A stretch of DNA of 64,000 nt from Acheta domesticus. Lineage: Eukaryota; Arthropoda; Insecta; Orthoptera; Gryllidae. Positions within the stretch are counted from its first letter, which is position 1. Every line of letters starts with the position of its first letter. A program made the translations under genes and the position numbers. The stretch lies in contig JAHLJT010009436.1 in NCBI GenBank assembly GCA_031308135.1, positions 222,037,286-222,101,285 of the forward strand, read 5' to 3'. Below are positions 44,671 through 54,579 of the stretch, piece by piece. Under the pieces are notes generated by a model. The model was not told the DNA's origin and ran no database searches. It was given only the letters and a program-made list of their open reading frames with translations.

Positions 44671-47600
44671 ATAGCTTTGGTGCGGGAGGGTGGCCCGAAC
44701 CAAATGACGTGGAAGGGAATCAGGTTACGGTACTAGCAACAACAAGTGTAATGGTCGCGGGAGATGAATTGCTTCGTGAAGAAACAATGGAAGGTGCGAA
44801 GCCGAGCAAGTGTTTAGTGTTGAAGGGCACGTGCTATGGGAGACAGGTGTATGCGTTGGTAGATACGGGAAGTAGCATCAGTGCAATATCTGAAGAATTG
44901 TGTGAGGAGTTGAAGAGGGATGGACAAGAGCTGGTTGAATTACCAACGCGGAAGCTAAGGGTCGTGATGGCGAACCGGAAGGCAGCAAGTACCACGGGAA
45001 GACAAGTTTGGTTGGAATTCTGCGTGGAGGGACTGACCATCGAGGTAGCGGCAATAGTGGTCCGAGGACTCGTACGCGAGATTATCATCGGAATGGACGC
45101 ATTAAGGGCCTACCAAGCCGTCGTAGACGTAAGCACAGGTGTAATTACATTACGGTTACGAGGTTGTATTGGTGGTGGCTTAGTGGTCGCTGAAGATGAT
45201 GAGGCGGCGGTCGATGGGGACGAAGTGCAGGCTTCGATGGAAGAGGTTCTCCAGGGCGTGGAACGTGCTGTGGAAGGTGTCGTTGACAAAGAGAACGGCC
45301 CGGAAGAAATTCGGCAACTCTTGGAGAAGTTTGTAGACGTGTTTCACGAGTCATCAGAGGCAGTGAGAGGTTATAAATTTCGGTTGGAGATCAGTGATGC
45401 TACACCGTTTGTGACGAAGCAATACCCTATCCCATACGCGCACCGGGCACAAGTGCGACAATTGATAGCTGAAATGGAACAGAAGGGCATCATTAAGAGG
45501 GCTATCACTCCATATGTAAGTCCATTAGTAGTCGTGGCAAAGAAGAATGGCAGTATAAGGATTTGCCTCGACGCACGAAAGTTGAATGCCGTAACGATTC
45601 CCCGCTACGAAGCACCACCCACCATTAATGATATGATCGTGAAGTTAGGAGGGGCGGCTATCTTTAGCGCCCTTGATTTTTCGTCAGCGTATTGGCAAAT
45701 TGCAGTTGAATCCGGATCCCAGAAATATATCAGTTTTAGGTTCGAGGGAACTGTATATTCATTTACACGGTTGCCATTCGGATTGAAGAACTCGGGGGCG
45801 GCGTTAATCCGCTACTTGGATGACGTCATCCCGGCTGAGTTGAAGGAGACGTTAATAACGTATGTGGATGACATCGTGTTATTTTCACCAGATTTAAAGG
45901 CGCATTTGCGAGATTTAAGGCAATTGTTTGAGATTTTTCGAACCTACAACCTGAAATTAAATATAGAAAAATGTAAGTTTTGTCAACTTAAAGTACAATT
46001 TATGGGACACGAAATTTCCGGTGAGGGGATCGAGATTCAGGAATGTAAAAAGGAAACGATTCGAAAGTTGCCACCGCCTAAGAATATCCGTGGACTTCGC
46101 CGATTGTTCGGTATTTTAAACTATTACTCTCGATTTGTTAAGAACTACTCACAGAAGGTAGTGCCGCTGTTACACTTGCTTCGCAAGGGGAACAGGTGGA
46201 ATTGGACGCAACAATGCCAGGAAGCTTACGAACAGCTGCTACGGGCTTTTGAAGAGACGTACGTGGTACGTTACCCCGACTTCCGTAGGCGAATGTATCT
46301 GCAGACGGACAGTAGCGGATCGGCGCTGGGCGCAGTCCTGTTTCAAGTGGGCGATTACGGGCAACAGCAGATTATCGCGTTAGATAGTCGGTCCCTGAAG
46401 GGAAGCGAGGCAAATTTCGGTACCACAGAATCGGAAGCGCTTGCCGTGGTTTGGGCAACGCGGAAGTTTCGGGCATTATTAGTGGGCCGACCTTTTACGG
46501 TGATTACTGACCATAAGGCATTGATCTTTCTGATGAGAAGTCATACTCATAATGAGAAATTGCTTCGATGGGCTCTGTGGTTACAGCAGTTTCAGATTGA
46601 TATCGAATACTGCGAGGGCAAGAAGAACTTACTCCCAGATTATTTATCCCGAATTAGAGTGGAGGAGAAAGAGGGTGAACAGAATCTGGTAGCAATAATA
46701 CGCGTGAGTGAAATCGATCCACGATGGACAAAGCACGCGGTGATTGCCATGCAGCAAGGAGACCCATTTACACGGGAGGTAACGAAATTGGTAGCTGGGC
46801 AGCAGTACGATTCTAGCAAGTTCAAGAGCGTACGAGAACGGAATGCAGCTTTGTGGAAAAGTCACGATGGGATCATATTGCGCAAGACCAACGGTCCGGA
46901 TAATCAATTCCGTATATGGGTACCGGAGAAGCAACGGAAGGGCTTGATAATATCTACACACGAGCATTACGGTCATTTCGGGGGAGAAAAGATCACGCGT
47001 ATTTTGGCGGATTATTGTTATTGGCCGAATATGGGGAAGCAAATACGTCAATTAACAAGCTCCTGTGACGTATGTCAGAAGACGAAACAGCCTAATCGCC
47101 GTCAGGAGGGCGAGTGGCAAGCCATTATACCGCAGGGTCCACGTGATCTGTACGCCGTCGATTTGTACGGTCCGTTGCCGAAAACTAAGTTCGGTAACCA
47201 GTATTTATTCGTAGCTATAGACGTGTTTTCAAAATTAGTAAGAACTTTTCCCATTAGAAAACCGAATGCTGCGAACTGTGTCCGGCAGATGAAGGCTTTT
47301 ATCGATATAGGCGGAAAGCCTAGACGAGTACTGCATGACCGAGGAAGCCAATTCACAAGTGACAGGTGGCGCAAGGAAATGACAACCTTGGGAATAGAAA
47401 TTCATTTTACCGCAGTGAGGCATCCCCAAAGCAACCCCAGTGAGAGGGTGATGAAGGAGCTGTCGCGTTTGTTCCGAGTTTATTCGTCGGAGAACCATCG
47501 GGCGTGGTTTGAAGCAGTTCCCATATTAAACGAAGTACTGAATACAGTACCACATTCAAGCACCGGACGAACATCATGGGAGGTGCATTTCGGACAAAAG

Positions 47601-47960
47601 AAGAAAGGACCCTTTGACGAGATCGCTGTTCCTCCGGAGATCAGCGGTATAACGACAATCACGGGAAACCATCAAATTATCTATGACCAATTGAAGAAGG
47701 CAGCCAGTCGTAGAAAAGGGGCTCAAGGGCAGTTCTATCGGGGGGTGTATCGCGTAGGTGACAAAGTTCTGGTGAAGTCGCCTCACTCGTCATCGTCCGA
47801 GCAGAAATTGTTCCGGAAGTTCTTTCCTATCTTTGAAGGCCCATACGTAATTGAAAAGGTACTAGACAATAACAGTGTTGTTTTGTCGAACCAAGGACAT
47901 GATTGTGGGGTCCAAAATTGGTTTAATATTAAACCGTATAAAGAAATGGTTGAACGATAG
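44628..47960 (+). CDS. pol: Pol polyprotein: protease, RT, RNase H, integrase
   Basis: The open -1 frame begins at 44628; the first plausible initiator in it is a GTG at 44709, so translation from gag by frameshift is likely. Counting from 44709 (1,083 codons): protease active site DTG at 52-54; RT first Asp in ALDFSSAYWQ at 323 and YVDD at 385-388; RNase H Asp534 (QTDSSGSALG), Glu574 and Asp601; integrase zinc motif H751/H756/C786/C789; catalytic D818, D877 and E912, an exact DD35E; GPY motif at 1044-1046. No dUTPase or chromodomain is visible. The RT reads FGLKNSGAALIRYLDD instead of the common NAPATFQ form, which marks a particular Ty3/gypsy lineage. All catalytic residues are intact. Confidence 0.95.
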   Translation: MGSKEECRQKAGKLDSFGAGGWPEPNDVEGNQVTVLATTSVMVAGDELLREETMEGAKPSKCLVLKGTCYGRQVYALVDTGSSISAISEELCEELKRDGQELVELPTRKLRVVMANRKAASTTGRQVWLEFCVEGLTIEVAAIVVRGLVREIIIGMDALRAYQAVVDVSTGVITLRLRGCIGGGLVVAEDDEAAVDGDEVQASMEEVLQGVERAVEGVVDKENGPEEIRQLLEKFVDVFHESSEAVRGYKFRLEISDATPFVTKQYPIPYAHRAQVRQLIAEMEQKGIIKRAITPYVSPLVVVAKKNGSIRICLDARKLNAVTIPRYEAPPTINDMIVKLGGAAIFSALDFSSAYWQIAVESGSQKYISFRFEGTVYSFTRLPFGLKNSGAALIRYLDDVIPAELKETLITYVDDIVLFSPDLKAHLRDLRQLFEIFRTYNLKLNIEKCKFCQLKVQFMGHEISGEGIEIQECKKETIRKLPPPKNIRGLRRLFGILNYYSRFVKNYSQKVVPLLHLLRKGNRWNWTQQCQEAYEQLLRAFEETYVVRYPDFRRRMYLQTDSSGSALGAVLFQVGDYGQQQIIALDSRSLKGSEANFGTTESEALAVVWATRKFRALLVGRPFTVITDHKALIFLMRSHTHNEKLLRWALWLQQFQIDIEYCEGKKNLLPDYLSRIRVEEKEGEQNLVAIIRVSEIDPRWTKHAVIAMQQGDPFTREVTKLVAGQQYDSSKFKSVRERNAALWKSHDGIILRKTNGPDNQFRIWVPEKQRKGLIISTHEHYGHFGGEKITRILADYCYWPNMGKQIRQLTSSCDVCQKTKQPNRRQEGEWQAIIPQGPRDLYAVDLYGPLPKTKFGNQYLFVAIDVFSKLVRTFPIRKPNAANCVRQMKAFIDIGGKPRRVLHDRGSQFTSDRWRKEMTTLGIEIHFTAVRHPQSNPSERVMKELSRLFRVYSSENHRAWFEAVPILNEVLNTVPHSSTGRTSWEVHFGQKKKGPFDEIAVPPEISGITTITGNHQIIYDQLKKAASRRKGAQGQFYRGVYRVGDKVLVKSPHSSSSEQKLFRKFFPIFEGPYVIEKVLDNNSVVLSNQGHDCGVQNWFNIKPYKEMVER
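44661..44667 (+). promoter_or_regulatory. Candidate -1 ribosomal frameshift site
   Basis: GGAAAAC in gag phase G-GAA-AAC immediately precedes the gag TAG. The pol frame is open from 44628, after a TGA at 44625-44627, so gag and pol overlap by 43 bases and the shift must occur there. The A-site part (AAAC) fits the slippery consensus. The P-site part is non-canonical, though G-GA-type sites are known, for example at the pro-pol shift of mouse mammary tumour virus. Confidence 0.45.
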
Positions 47961-48326
47961 AAGCCAAGGGGGATAGAAGAACGGTTGTTAAGTGTATATT
48001 TTGTTGTGTTAAGTATGTAAGTGTATTTTAGTTGTAGTTTTAGTATGTAAGTCATGTTTATAAGTAAGAAAGCAAGATTGGAATAGTGAGTGAGTGAAAG
48101 TGCGACAGGTACAAATCGCGAATTTGTGTCAGGTGAATGTACAATAGGTAATGCTACGGTCAAGGTGGTGCAACAGGTGCACGTACGATAGGCAGGGGTT
48201 AGAACCGCAAGTGTGAAGCGTAGCAGGTGCCACTGAGGCCAACAATTGATCAAGACATGACGAGTTTGCTGAGTTAGAGTAGTAGAAGTCGGTACATCGT
48301 GACTACGTCAGCGAGTGACCGACGTC
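47961..48326 (+). other. Non-coding segment between pol and the polypurine tract
   Basis: About 370 bp without an env-like frame. GTGCGACAGGT, AGGTGCACGTACGATAGG and similar strings hint at degenerate short repeats (about 48100-48200). A minus-strand frame here is not supported. Confidence 0.6.
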
Positions 48327-48340
48327 TAGGGAGGGGAAGT
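48327..48340 (+). other. Polypurine tract
   Basis: TAGGGAGGGGAAGT ends exactly where the 3' LTR begins, the expected position and composition for the plus-strand primer. Confidence 0.85.
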
Positions 48341-50279
48341 TGTAATAGTTTAGCCATCTATTACAAATGAAATAGGTAGATAACATGAAGTGACCATTGG
48401 TTTATGAACCGGGTATAGAACTTTATGTAGAAACTTCCAGAGCGGAATATAGAAAAACAAGTGAAGGTGATCTAAGAGAAAACGAGTATTTCAGGCGAGC
48501 ATGTGAACGCCGTGGTTAATTAATGGTTGCATGTTACTAGTCAACGCACAAAATTATAAGGAACACAATAAAGTTTGTTTCAGCTAAATCGGGTCACAGA
48601 AACGCATAATATCGCGAGTTTTGTGATCATGACATTGATTTTAACATGTTACAGAACTAAAACAACAATGGTCGTGACGTCCCTTCAGAAAAGTTTGGAT
48701 ATATTAATAAATTAAACGAAAACTAGTGTGTCTACCGAGATTTGGCATATACCAAAGTATTCCATGGAATACGGGCCAAATTATAAACGTGGTGACACAA
48801 TTTTAGGACGCCGAACATTAATAGATAAACATTATGTTACATGAGTTAATTGAGAAATAAACGAGCGATGTTTGTAGGCATGAGACGCACGAAAAAGCAT
48901 TCTTTTAACAAAATGAAGCGAGAAAAGTGATGTCTAAGAAGTGGAATGGATACGAAATTTTAATTGGGAATTTTACAATATAATAAGACAATCCAGGAAG
49001 TGTTAGAAATTAATAATAAACTATTTTTATAAGTTATAAAGCAGAAGACAGTAGAGGCGCTATTGTTTTGTTCGGAAAAAAGCTATAAATGCTTTAGGAC
49101 AACAATGGGAGAGAGACGAGGGAATAGCTTGGTAGCGAGAGGCAGAATCCGCGTCGCTTGTTGCAAGAATAATTTTAAAAAATTTGGATTTGTAATTTTT
49201 GATGAAGTGTTCTCTTCTGGACTCGTACTAGTGAACTATTATAAACTGTGAGAGGAGTGAATAACTTCGTGGCGAGTTGTACTCCGCGTCACTCGTGATA
49301 TTATTTTAACACGCGAACTTATAAAATTTCGAGAAGGTGTTGCTCCTTCGGACTTGTATTCGCAAGGTGGCGGAACTGTATGCCGTGTGATGTGAACTAT
49401 TTTAGTGCGGGTGTCGCCGAACGAGGTGTGCCGAGGTGCAGCAGACTCGAGCGCGTCTTTGCATATCGTCGCCGTGGTCAGTGCCAATTTGGGGGGCACT
49501 GGTAATTCGGCGCTAGCAGGCAGCAGTGGAGCAGAGTTCTTACGCATGACGGCGTGAGATCGTGTGTGTGTGGACCTGGTCGCCGCTTGGTTAACAACGC
49601 AAGGGAAGTGGAATATTTTTTTTTTGTTTTGCAACACTCCAGTGAAGTCAATGACTTTGATTTCTTTGCTCTTGGAAGAATAAATGGTTTACAAAGCCAA
49701 AACTGGAAACATTTTGGGGGGATTGCAATGTAATGGGTGTGGCCACAGTATTGAGCTCATTATTTCGTAATAACATTTGGGTATAATATGTTTATTGATT
49801 TTTGTGATTTTTATGATATCGTGTTTTGTTGATGTTGTGTGGTATTGATTCTTTTATGAGGGTATTAATGTTTCTGTTGGTTAAAAGAAAATAAACAAAC
49901 GAGATTTTGAGTTCTCGTTTTGATGTTACGTAACCGGTGTTTTATCACATAGCTAGCTGATCCTGGTCCCTGCATTGGCGTGGCGCTTGTGTTCTGTAGA
50001 GAACAAATCACGGCCCGCCCTGATAAATTTATGTAAACAGGAAAAACTCCGGATAGTAAAAGGGGGGGCACAGTGGTGTGCATTGTAGATATTACAGGTG
50101 ATCAGCAAGGAAGTTTTTCGTGATCAACAATAGGAGTTGAGAGGGGAGATTTTCATTACATTAGTGCCCAGTTCGTAGGGCGTTTTAGTAAATAGGAAAG
50201 GGGGTTTTTTCGTTGCATTGGCGCCTGTTTAGTGGGCGTGATCGATATCAGTACAAGTGAGAAGGGGTTTTTCGTTACA
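48341..50279 (+). repeat. 3' LTR, 1,939 bp
   Basis: Differs from the 5' LTR only by one G fewer near 49672, one T fewer near 49940, and one A more near 50042, as far as I can see; all lie in homopolymer runs. It contains the two internal primer-binding-site-like units, ending GTTTTTCGTTACA. Confidence 0.95.
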
Positions 50280-50283
50280 GTAT
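50280..50283 (+). repeat. GTAT target-site duplication, right
   Basis: Matches 40975-40978. Confidence 0.85.
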
Positions 50284-50871
50284 ATTATTTCTTTCTTCGT
50301 TTCTTACATTGGAAGTTTGTTATAGACTTACACATTAATATTTTAGAAATTGTTTATTTTGAAATATTTGAAATAAGTAAAAAGAATTAATAGCTCTCAG
50401 AATAGCGACAATGCAGGGTCTGCAACAATGGAATTCACTTTGCGCTCGCGAATATCTGTGAATTAGTGTCATTGTTGTGACCTAATGGAGCTGTATGAAA
50501 AGGAGTTATAATTGTCTAATTTATGTTGATATTTGCAGGCAAATATTTAGTTTTGCACCAAATGCTGTACCATATGTAGTGAGTAGAGAATTTGTTGCAT
50601 GGTTTTAAAATACTCTTCCCTAATCATGGCCCAATGGAAGGCATTTCTATATTTCCAGGGTATCAGGCTTCTTTTTCCAATACAGGGTTACAAAACTTTT
50701 GCATTCTATTTTTGTGAAGTTGTAGAATTCACATAGTTCTGACAATACTGCAATGGAAATAGTGAGTTCCAAGCGAAGATGTTAGTAGCGCATAAAGTGC
50801 AATATTACAGTACTACTGAGCTGTTTCCCTCTAATACGGGATAGTAAGTGCTGTTGTAGCACCACTAGTTT
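50284..50871 (-). repeat. Right arm of the foldback element, outer part
   Basis: Reverse complement of 39855-40170, with about 240 extra bases (50391-50632) relative to the left arm. Confidence 0.75.
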
Positions 50872-52765
50872 CATCTTACGATGAAAAAAATATTATCCTC
50901 TTTAAAAAAAAGTTATTTTAATCATCGATGTTTTTGTCGATGTCTTCATCGACATAGAAAACTTTATGATGGTTCGATAAAATTTGCCATAACCAGCCAC
51001 AAGCCGCAGGGCAAATGTACAGTGACTTGAGGACCATTCGACCTGGGTCGAATGTCCCGGTCAAGAAACGTCCCAGCGAAGCCCTCGTGTGTTATTATTA
51101 TCCAAGGTATTGAGTTCACATTTCGTTCAAAAGAATTTATCGAAAGAAAGACAAGGAAATCACCGGTGTATTCTAATTAACAGCATCATTCATCGGGCAG
51201 ATTAAAACATCTTCATTTTTTGAAAGAAGCTTACATGCATCAAGAGAGCTGGAGCAAGTCTTTCGAAAAAGACTCCACAGTAAACATGATATCGCTGTTT
51301 TAATTATTGTGTCAGTTTTCAAGGCCAGCCAATCGTCACAACTTTGAACTGATTCGGTAGATTTTCGAAAGGCAGCAAAAAATACCTGTCTCTACATTTC
51401 TGTAAATATCGCGCTATTCTCAATTCAGCAATTCTCTCAATCTCAGCAATTCAACTGAGTTGCAACTTCTTCAGTAACAGAGATATTTACACTAATATTT
51501 TTTATAACTATCCAGTTTTCTTGAGACTGTAGTTGTACGTTTTCTTTAATTAAATGAAGTAACTTTCATTGAAAATAAGTTGTTGATAACAACATAAATG
51601 GACCGCAAAGTTTTAGAAGTTTCTATGCCAACTGCCCACAGTAACGACGCCCTACAGGGCAACAAATCTCCCTTGCACGCTCTACATAATTCACTCTCTG
51701 CATGCGGCAAATTTACCTTTTGCGATTTTTATACTATCTAATTTATTCTTGTGTATCTCGGTGTCGTTTGTCGTTTAGAGTTCACTACATGTTATATACA
51801 TCTTAATCCGTGTCTCTTTGAACATACAAACGATAGAAACCTTGGAAATGTTTAAAAGTATACCCGCAAAACGAATGCCTAAGCGCCGGATTTTAAAACT
51901 CACCAATGTTTGTAATTATTCATCAAACACCAAAGTATGTAGTATTGCTCGATTTGTCATCCAGAGAACTATCTATTAATATAAAAAGTATAGAGTTCCA
52001 TTAAAATATAAATTTAGTCCATTATCTTTAAACAAAAAAGCTAATAAGTAGAATTGATGAACTCCTATGTCCTGAATCGTTTGGTGATATCCTATAACAA
52101 TGTATTGAGTGATTTGAAAAATATTCGAGGTGGACGTTTTTGTTAACAAATCCTGTATACTCGAATGAGGTCGCCATTTGTCGTGGATTTGCCACCTGTT
52201 TATCTGCAGGTAAGTATTCTGCTCATGGAGAGACAGAACTTAGAACCATTGAGTATGAAAAACGAGAAATGGGACTGCATCACTAATACACTCCTCCTCC
52301 GATCATGAAAGTAAACAGACATTTCGAAAAAATATCATTGGCACACAGGTGAATCTTATTAAGATCAAAATCCTTTTCTCGACATAAATCAAGATAAAAT
52401 TTAATCTGTTAATTTTGTCGACTTAATATATTTTACTAGATATGGGATAATACAGGTTTTCTTTTCAACACACTTTTATATGTAATATTGCTTTTAAGAA
52501 ACAAAAAAATCGGTGTAAATATGGATTTTTACTGTACATTTTCACTGTTCTGTGACTTTATTAAAAAACGAAATAATCGATGATGTGCTACACTAAAACT
52601 CTACTACTTCAGGGATTTCACTAATCAAAAGAAAAGGGAAATGTGACTTGTTGATGGAAATAACTCAAAACGTGAAAAAAGGACTTAATGAATTTCACCA
52701 TGTATGCTGACAAATGTTAAATACGTATAGTTATCCGCTCGAAGATTGGATCTTAAGTGAACCCA
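50872..52765. other. AT-rich sequence, no recognised feature
   Basis: Holds ATCGATGTTTTTGTCGATG near 50925-50945 (like the 34.5-kb cluster). A TTCGACCTGGGTCGAATG palindrome lies near 51037-51054. There is no gene, RNA or clear repeat family otherwise. Confidence 0.4.
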
Positions 52766-52850
52766 CCTCCCGGTATAGTTTAGTACGCACTAATGAGGCG
52801 TACTAAACTATTTGGAGGAAGTGAGGTAATGTTTCATTGCCTCATTTCCA
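52766..52850. repeat. Two adjacent hairpins
   Basis: ATAGTTTAGTACGC (52775-52788) pairs perfectly with GCGTACTAAACTAT (52798-52811) and is enclosed by CCTCC/GGAGG. Directly after it GAAGTGAGGTAATG pairs with CATTGCCTCATTTC with two mismatches. This may be a very small MITE or a transcribed hairpin. Confidence 0.6.
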
Positions 52851-52982
52851 AACAGAAAGTGCGGTACTGTTCGAGTAACACCTTTCTCAGCACGAATCCA
52901 ATTACTCTCCGTCCACAAACTTTCATAATGTGCCAGACATAGAGAAAGAAAATTTTGCAGAAACTGCATTTTTCCCATGCCC

Positions 52983-53052
52983 CAAATCAGGAATCGAACT
53001 CGATACCTTACGCATAGAAAGAGAGCACATTAACCATTGCCCAACGAGGGTC
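52983..53052 (-). other. tRNA-like sequence, minus strand
   Basis: On the minus strand TTGGGCAATGGTTAATG (A-box-like) and GAGTTCGATTCCTG (B-box-like) are about 30 bases apart, within a ~75-base segment. The arms do not close convincingly, so it is a pseudo-tRNA or SINE head. Confidence 0.4.
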
Positions 53053-53879
53053 TATAATTATTTATATATTAAATATACTAATGAAATATTTCATGTCCAA
53101 AAAGACTAACAATATATTTTTCTATTCCTGTTGTTCTAATTTGTCATTTGATGATTGCAGCGCATTGCATAATGATACTCGTTACAATACATATTTCATT
53201 ATGATACAGGTTCTTTTCCAATTACAGAGAAACTTACAAACCAAGTATTCACACTTAATTAATCATTAAGAATCGGTCTAGCAAATGTTTATTTCGATTG
53301 TGTACATTAATGTTGCATTTAATATTAAATTATGCTTGTCAGTTTTAATTTATTTTATTACTTACGGAATATTAATTTTTTACATGGAATATTATTCAAA
53401 ATGAATCGTAATTTCGCTTTGATCCTACTTGACTAGCGCACTGATAAACCAAAGCCAACTGCGGCAGGGTAGGATAGGGTAGGGTAGGAAGATCTCCGCT
53501 AGGTGGCCTTGCCTGAATCCTGCTTGTCAACTGCCATGCAACGATTCAATACAGAAGTTTAACTCATAAAAGTTACCATAAATTGTAGAAAAAGTACCGT
53601 ATGAAACTCGATGGAATGGGTATTAATACACTCATGTGAAGTTTACGATACTCGCTCTTATCGTAATATCACACTTAAGTATTAATACCCATCATTACAT
53701 CATCGTTTCTTAATAATTACCATTACATTTTATTTCTATTCCGGTTAGTTTTCCCATTATCCAAGAAACGAAATCTGCCTAACATATTTGTAATACTTCT
53801 TAGTTTCTTCGTGGGTAGGCAATACGCGCTTGAAAAGTTCTCATTCGACAGCGAGTTCTGCATATCCAGGAAAACAGAT
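53053..53879. other. AT-rich sequence, no recognised feature
   Basis: Contains GGGTAGGATAGGGTAGGGTA near 53467, a short local repeat. Direct and inverted copies of TATTAATAC/CTTAAG-like sequence lie near 53620-53690. I see no gene. Confidence 0.4.
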
Positions 53880-54270
53880 CGTAGCAGCACTTGCGTGATA
53901 GACCGTCGCCAAGTGGATTGGCCGCCGGCGCGCGGAGCGAGAACCGCAAGTCGCTGAGGCCTCCGCGCTCGCCTCCGTGGGCGCCCTCTAATTAACGCTT
54001 CAATTGTTAGAGGCGACGCTCCCCCCTCCCCCTCCCTTTTCCCTTCCCCGCCCCTTTGCGGGAATGCGTCCAAACGCACGCGACGAATCTCGACGGCGGC
54101 GGCGGCGGCGCCGGAAGCGCGTGGTCGACGCCTTCCGCCGCCGGCGCACGCGCACGCGCGCCGTCTTTTGTCGGGCGCTCGCCGCTGCTCAGTCGGTGGC
54201 TCGCCGCTGCTCACTATCGGAGCCCGGTTCCTGCTCAGGAGTACCCCATGGTAGTGACCGCTCGAGGTAA
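53880..54270. promoter_or_regulatory. GC/CpG-rich island, candidate promoter region
   Basis: A GC-rich block with CGGCGGCGGCGGCGGCG near 54093-54110. A TCAGT pentamer, the arthropod initiator consensus, lies at 54189-54193 near its right edge. No DPE-like motif is at the expected spacing. Frames crossing it on both strands are compositional. Confidence 0.3.
54191..54266 (+). other. Possible host first exon with a consensus splice donor
   Basis: Downstream of the TCAGT initiator lies CCCCATGG (ATG at 54248, G at +4), then six codons and CGAG|GTAAGA, a near-consensus donor with GT at 54267. An AT-rich intron-like sequence follows. This is the only arrangement in the window resembling the 5' end of a host gene. 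It is short and could be chance. Confidence 0.2.
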
Positions 54271-54579
54271 GAATTGTACTGCAATTGATGACGGTCTCTG
54301 TTTTGCACGGACGTGTCTCAGCAATTACAGTCATTTGAATTCGAACTAAGTGGCTAAAAAAATACTATCAACAAATCTGGTGAAACAACGTATATCAAAA
54401 GTTTCGTAAGTAGGTTTTTCTAATTCATTCTCACTTTAATAACAAAGTCACAGAAAATGTCGTTACTATGTAAAGAGATATTCGCTTCCGATATCTGATT
54501 AATATTTATCAAAATACATTTGTTAGAAAAGTATGATTATCCTGGAATATGAAAATACATTCATTTCATCCACTACGTA
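54271..54579. other. AT-rich sequence, no recognised feature
   Basis: Possible start of an intron if the exon call is right; otherwise nothing seen. Confidence 0.3.

Larger units (their letters stand above)
40979..50279 (+). mobile_element. Complete Ty3/gypsy LTR retrotransposon, 9,301 bp
   Basis: Structure in order: 5' LTR, primer-binding site, leader, gag, pol (protease, RT, RNase H, integrase), polypurine tract, 3' LTR. It is flanked by GTAT duplications. RT-RNase H before integrase places it in Ty3/gypsy; there is no env frame. LTRs begin TGTAA and end TTACA. By eye the LTRs differ only by three one-base indels in homopolymer runs, and both ORFs are open with all catalytic residues present. 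The copy is therefore very young and may be able to transpose. It inserted in one arm of an older foldback element, and another copy lies at 63192-64000. Confidence 0.95.
39855..50871. mobile_element. Foldback element (about 1.7 kb) split by the LTR retrotransposon
   Basis: The left end AAACTAGTGGTGCTACAAC is mirrored at the right end (50853-50871). The left arm (39855-40318) is the reverse complement of the right arm, which is itself split: 40862-40978 before and 50284-50871 after the LTR element. Removing the insert and one GTAT restores the right arm so that it matches the left. The left arm lacks about 240 bp present in the right arm (about 50391-50632). The central part (40376-40840) is F2-type sequence in inverted orientation. 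There is no coding capacity, and the target duplication is unclear. Confidence 0.8.

Noticed and set aside
47783..48253. Frame downstream of pol on the minus strand as a possible accessory or env gene
   Set aside because: Wrong strand, overlaps the pol C-terminus, no signal peptide plus fusion or transmembrane layout; the ~370 bp after pol is non-coding.
53467..53490. Telomere-like repeat (GGGTA)n
   Set aside because: Only a few irregular units and not the insect TTAGG motif; a local simple repeat.
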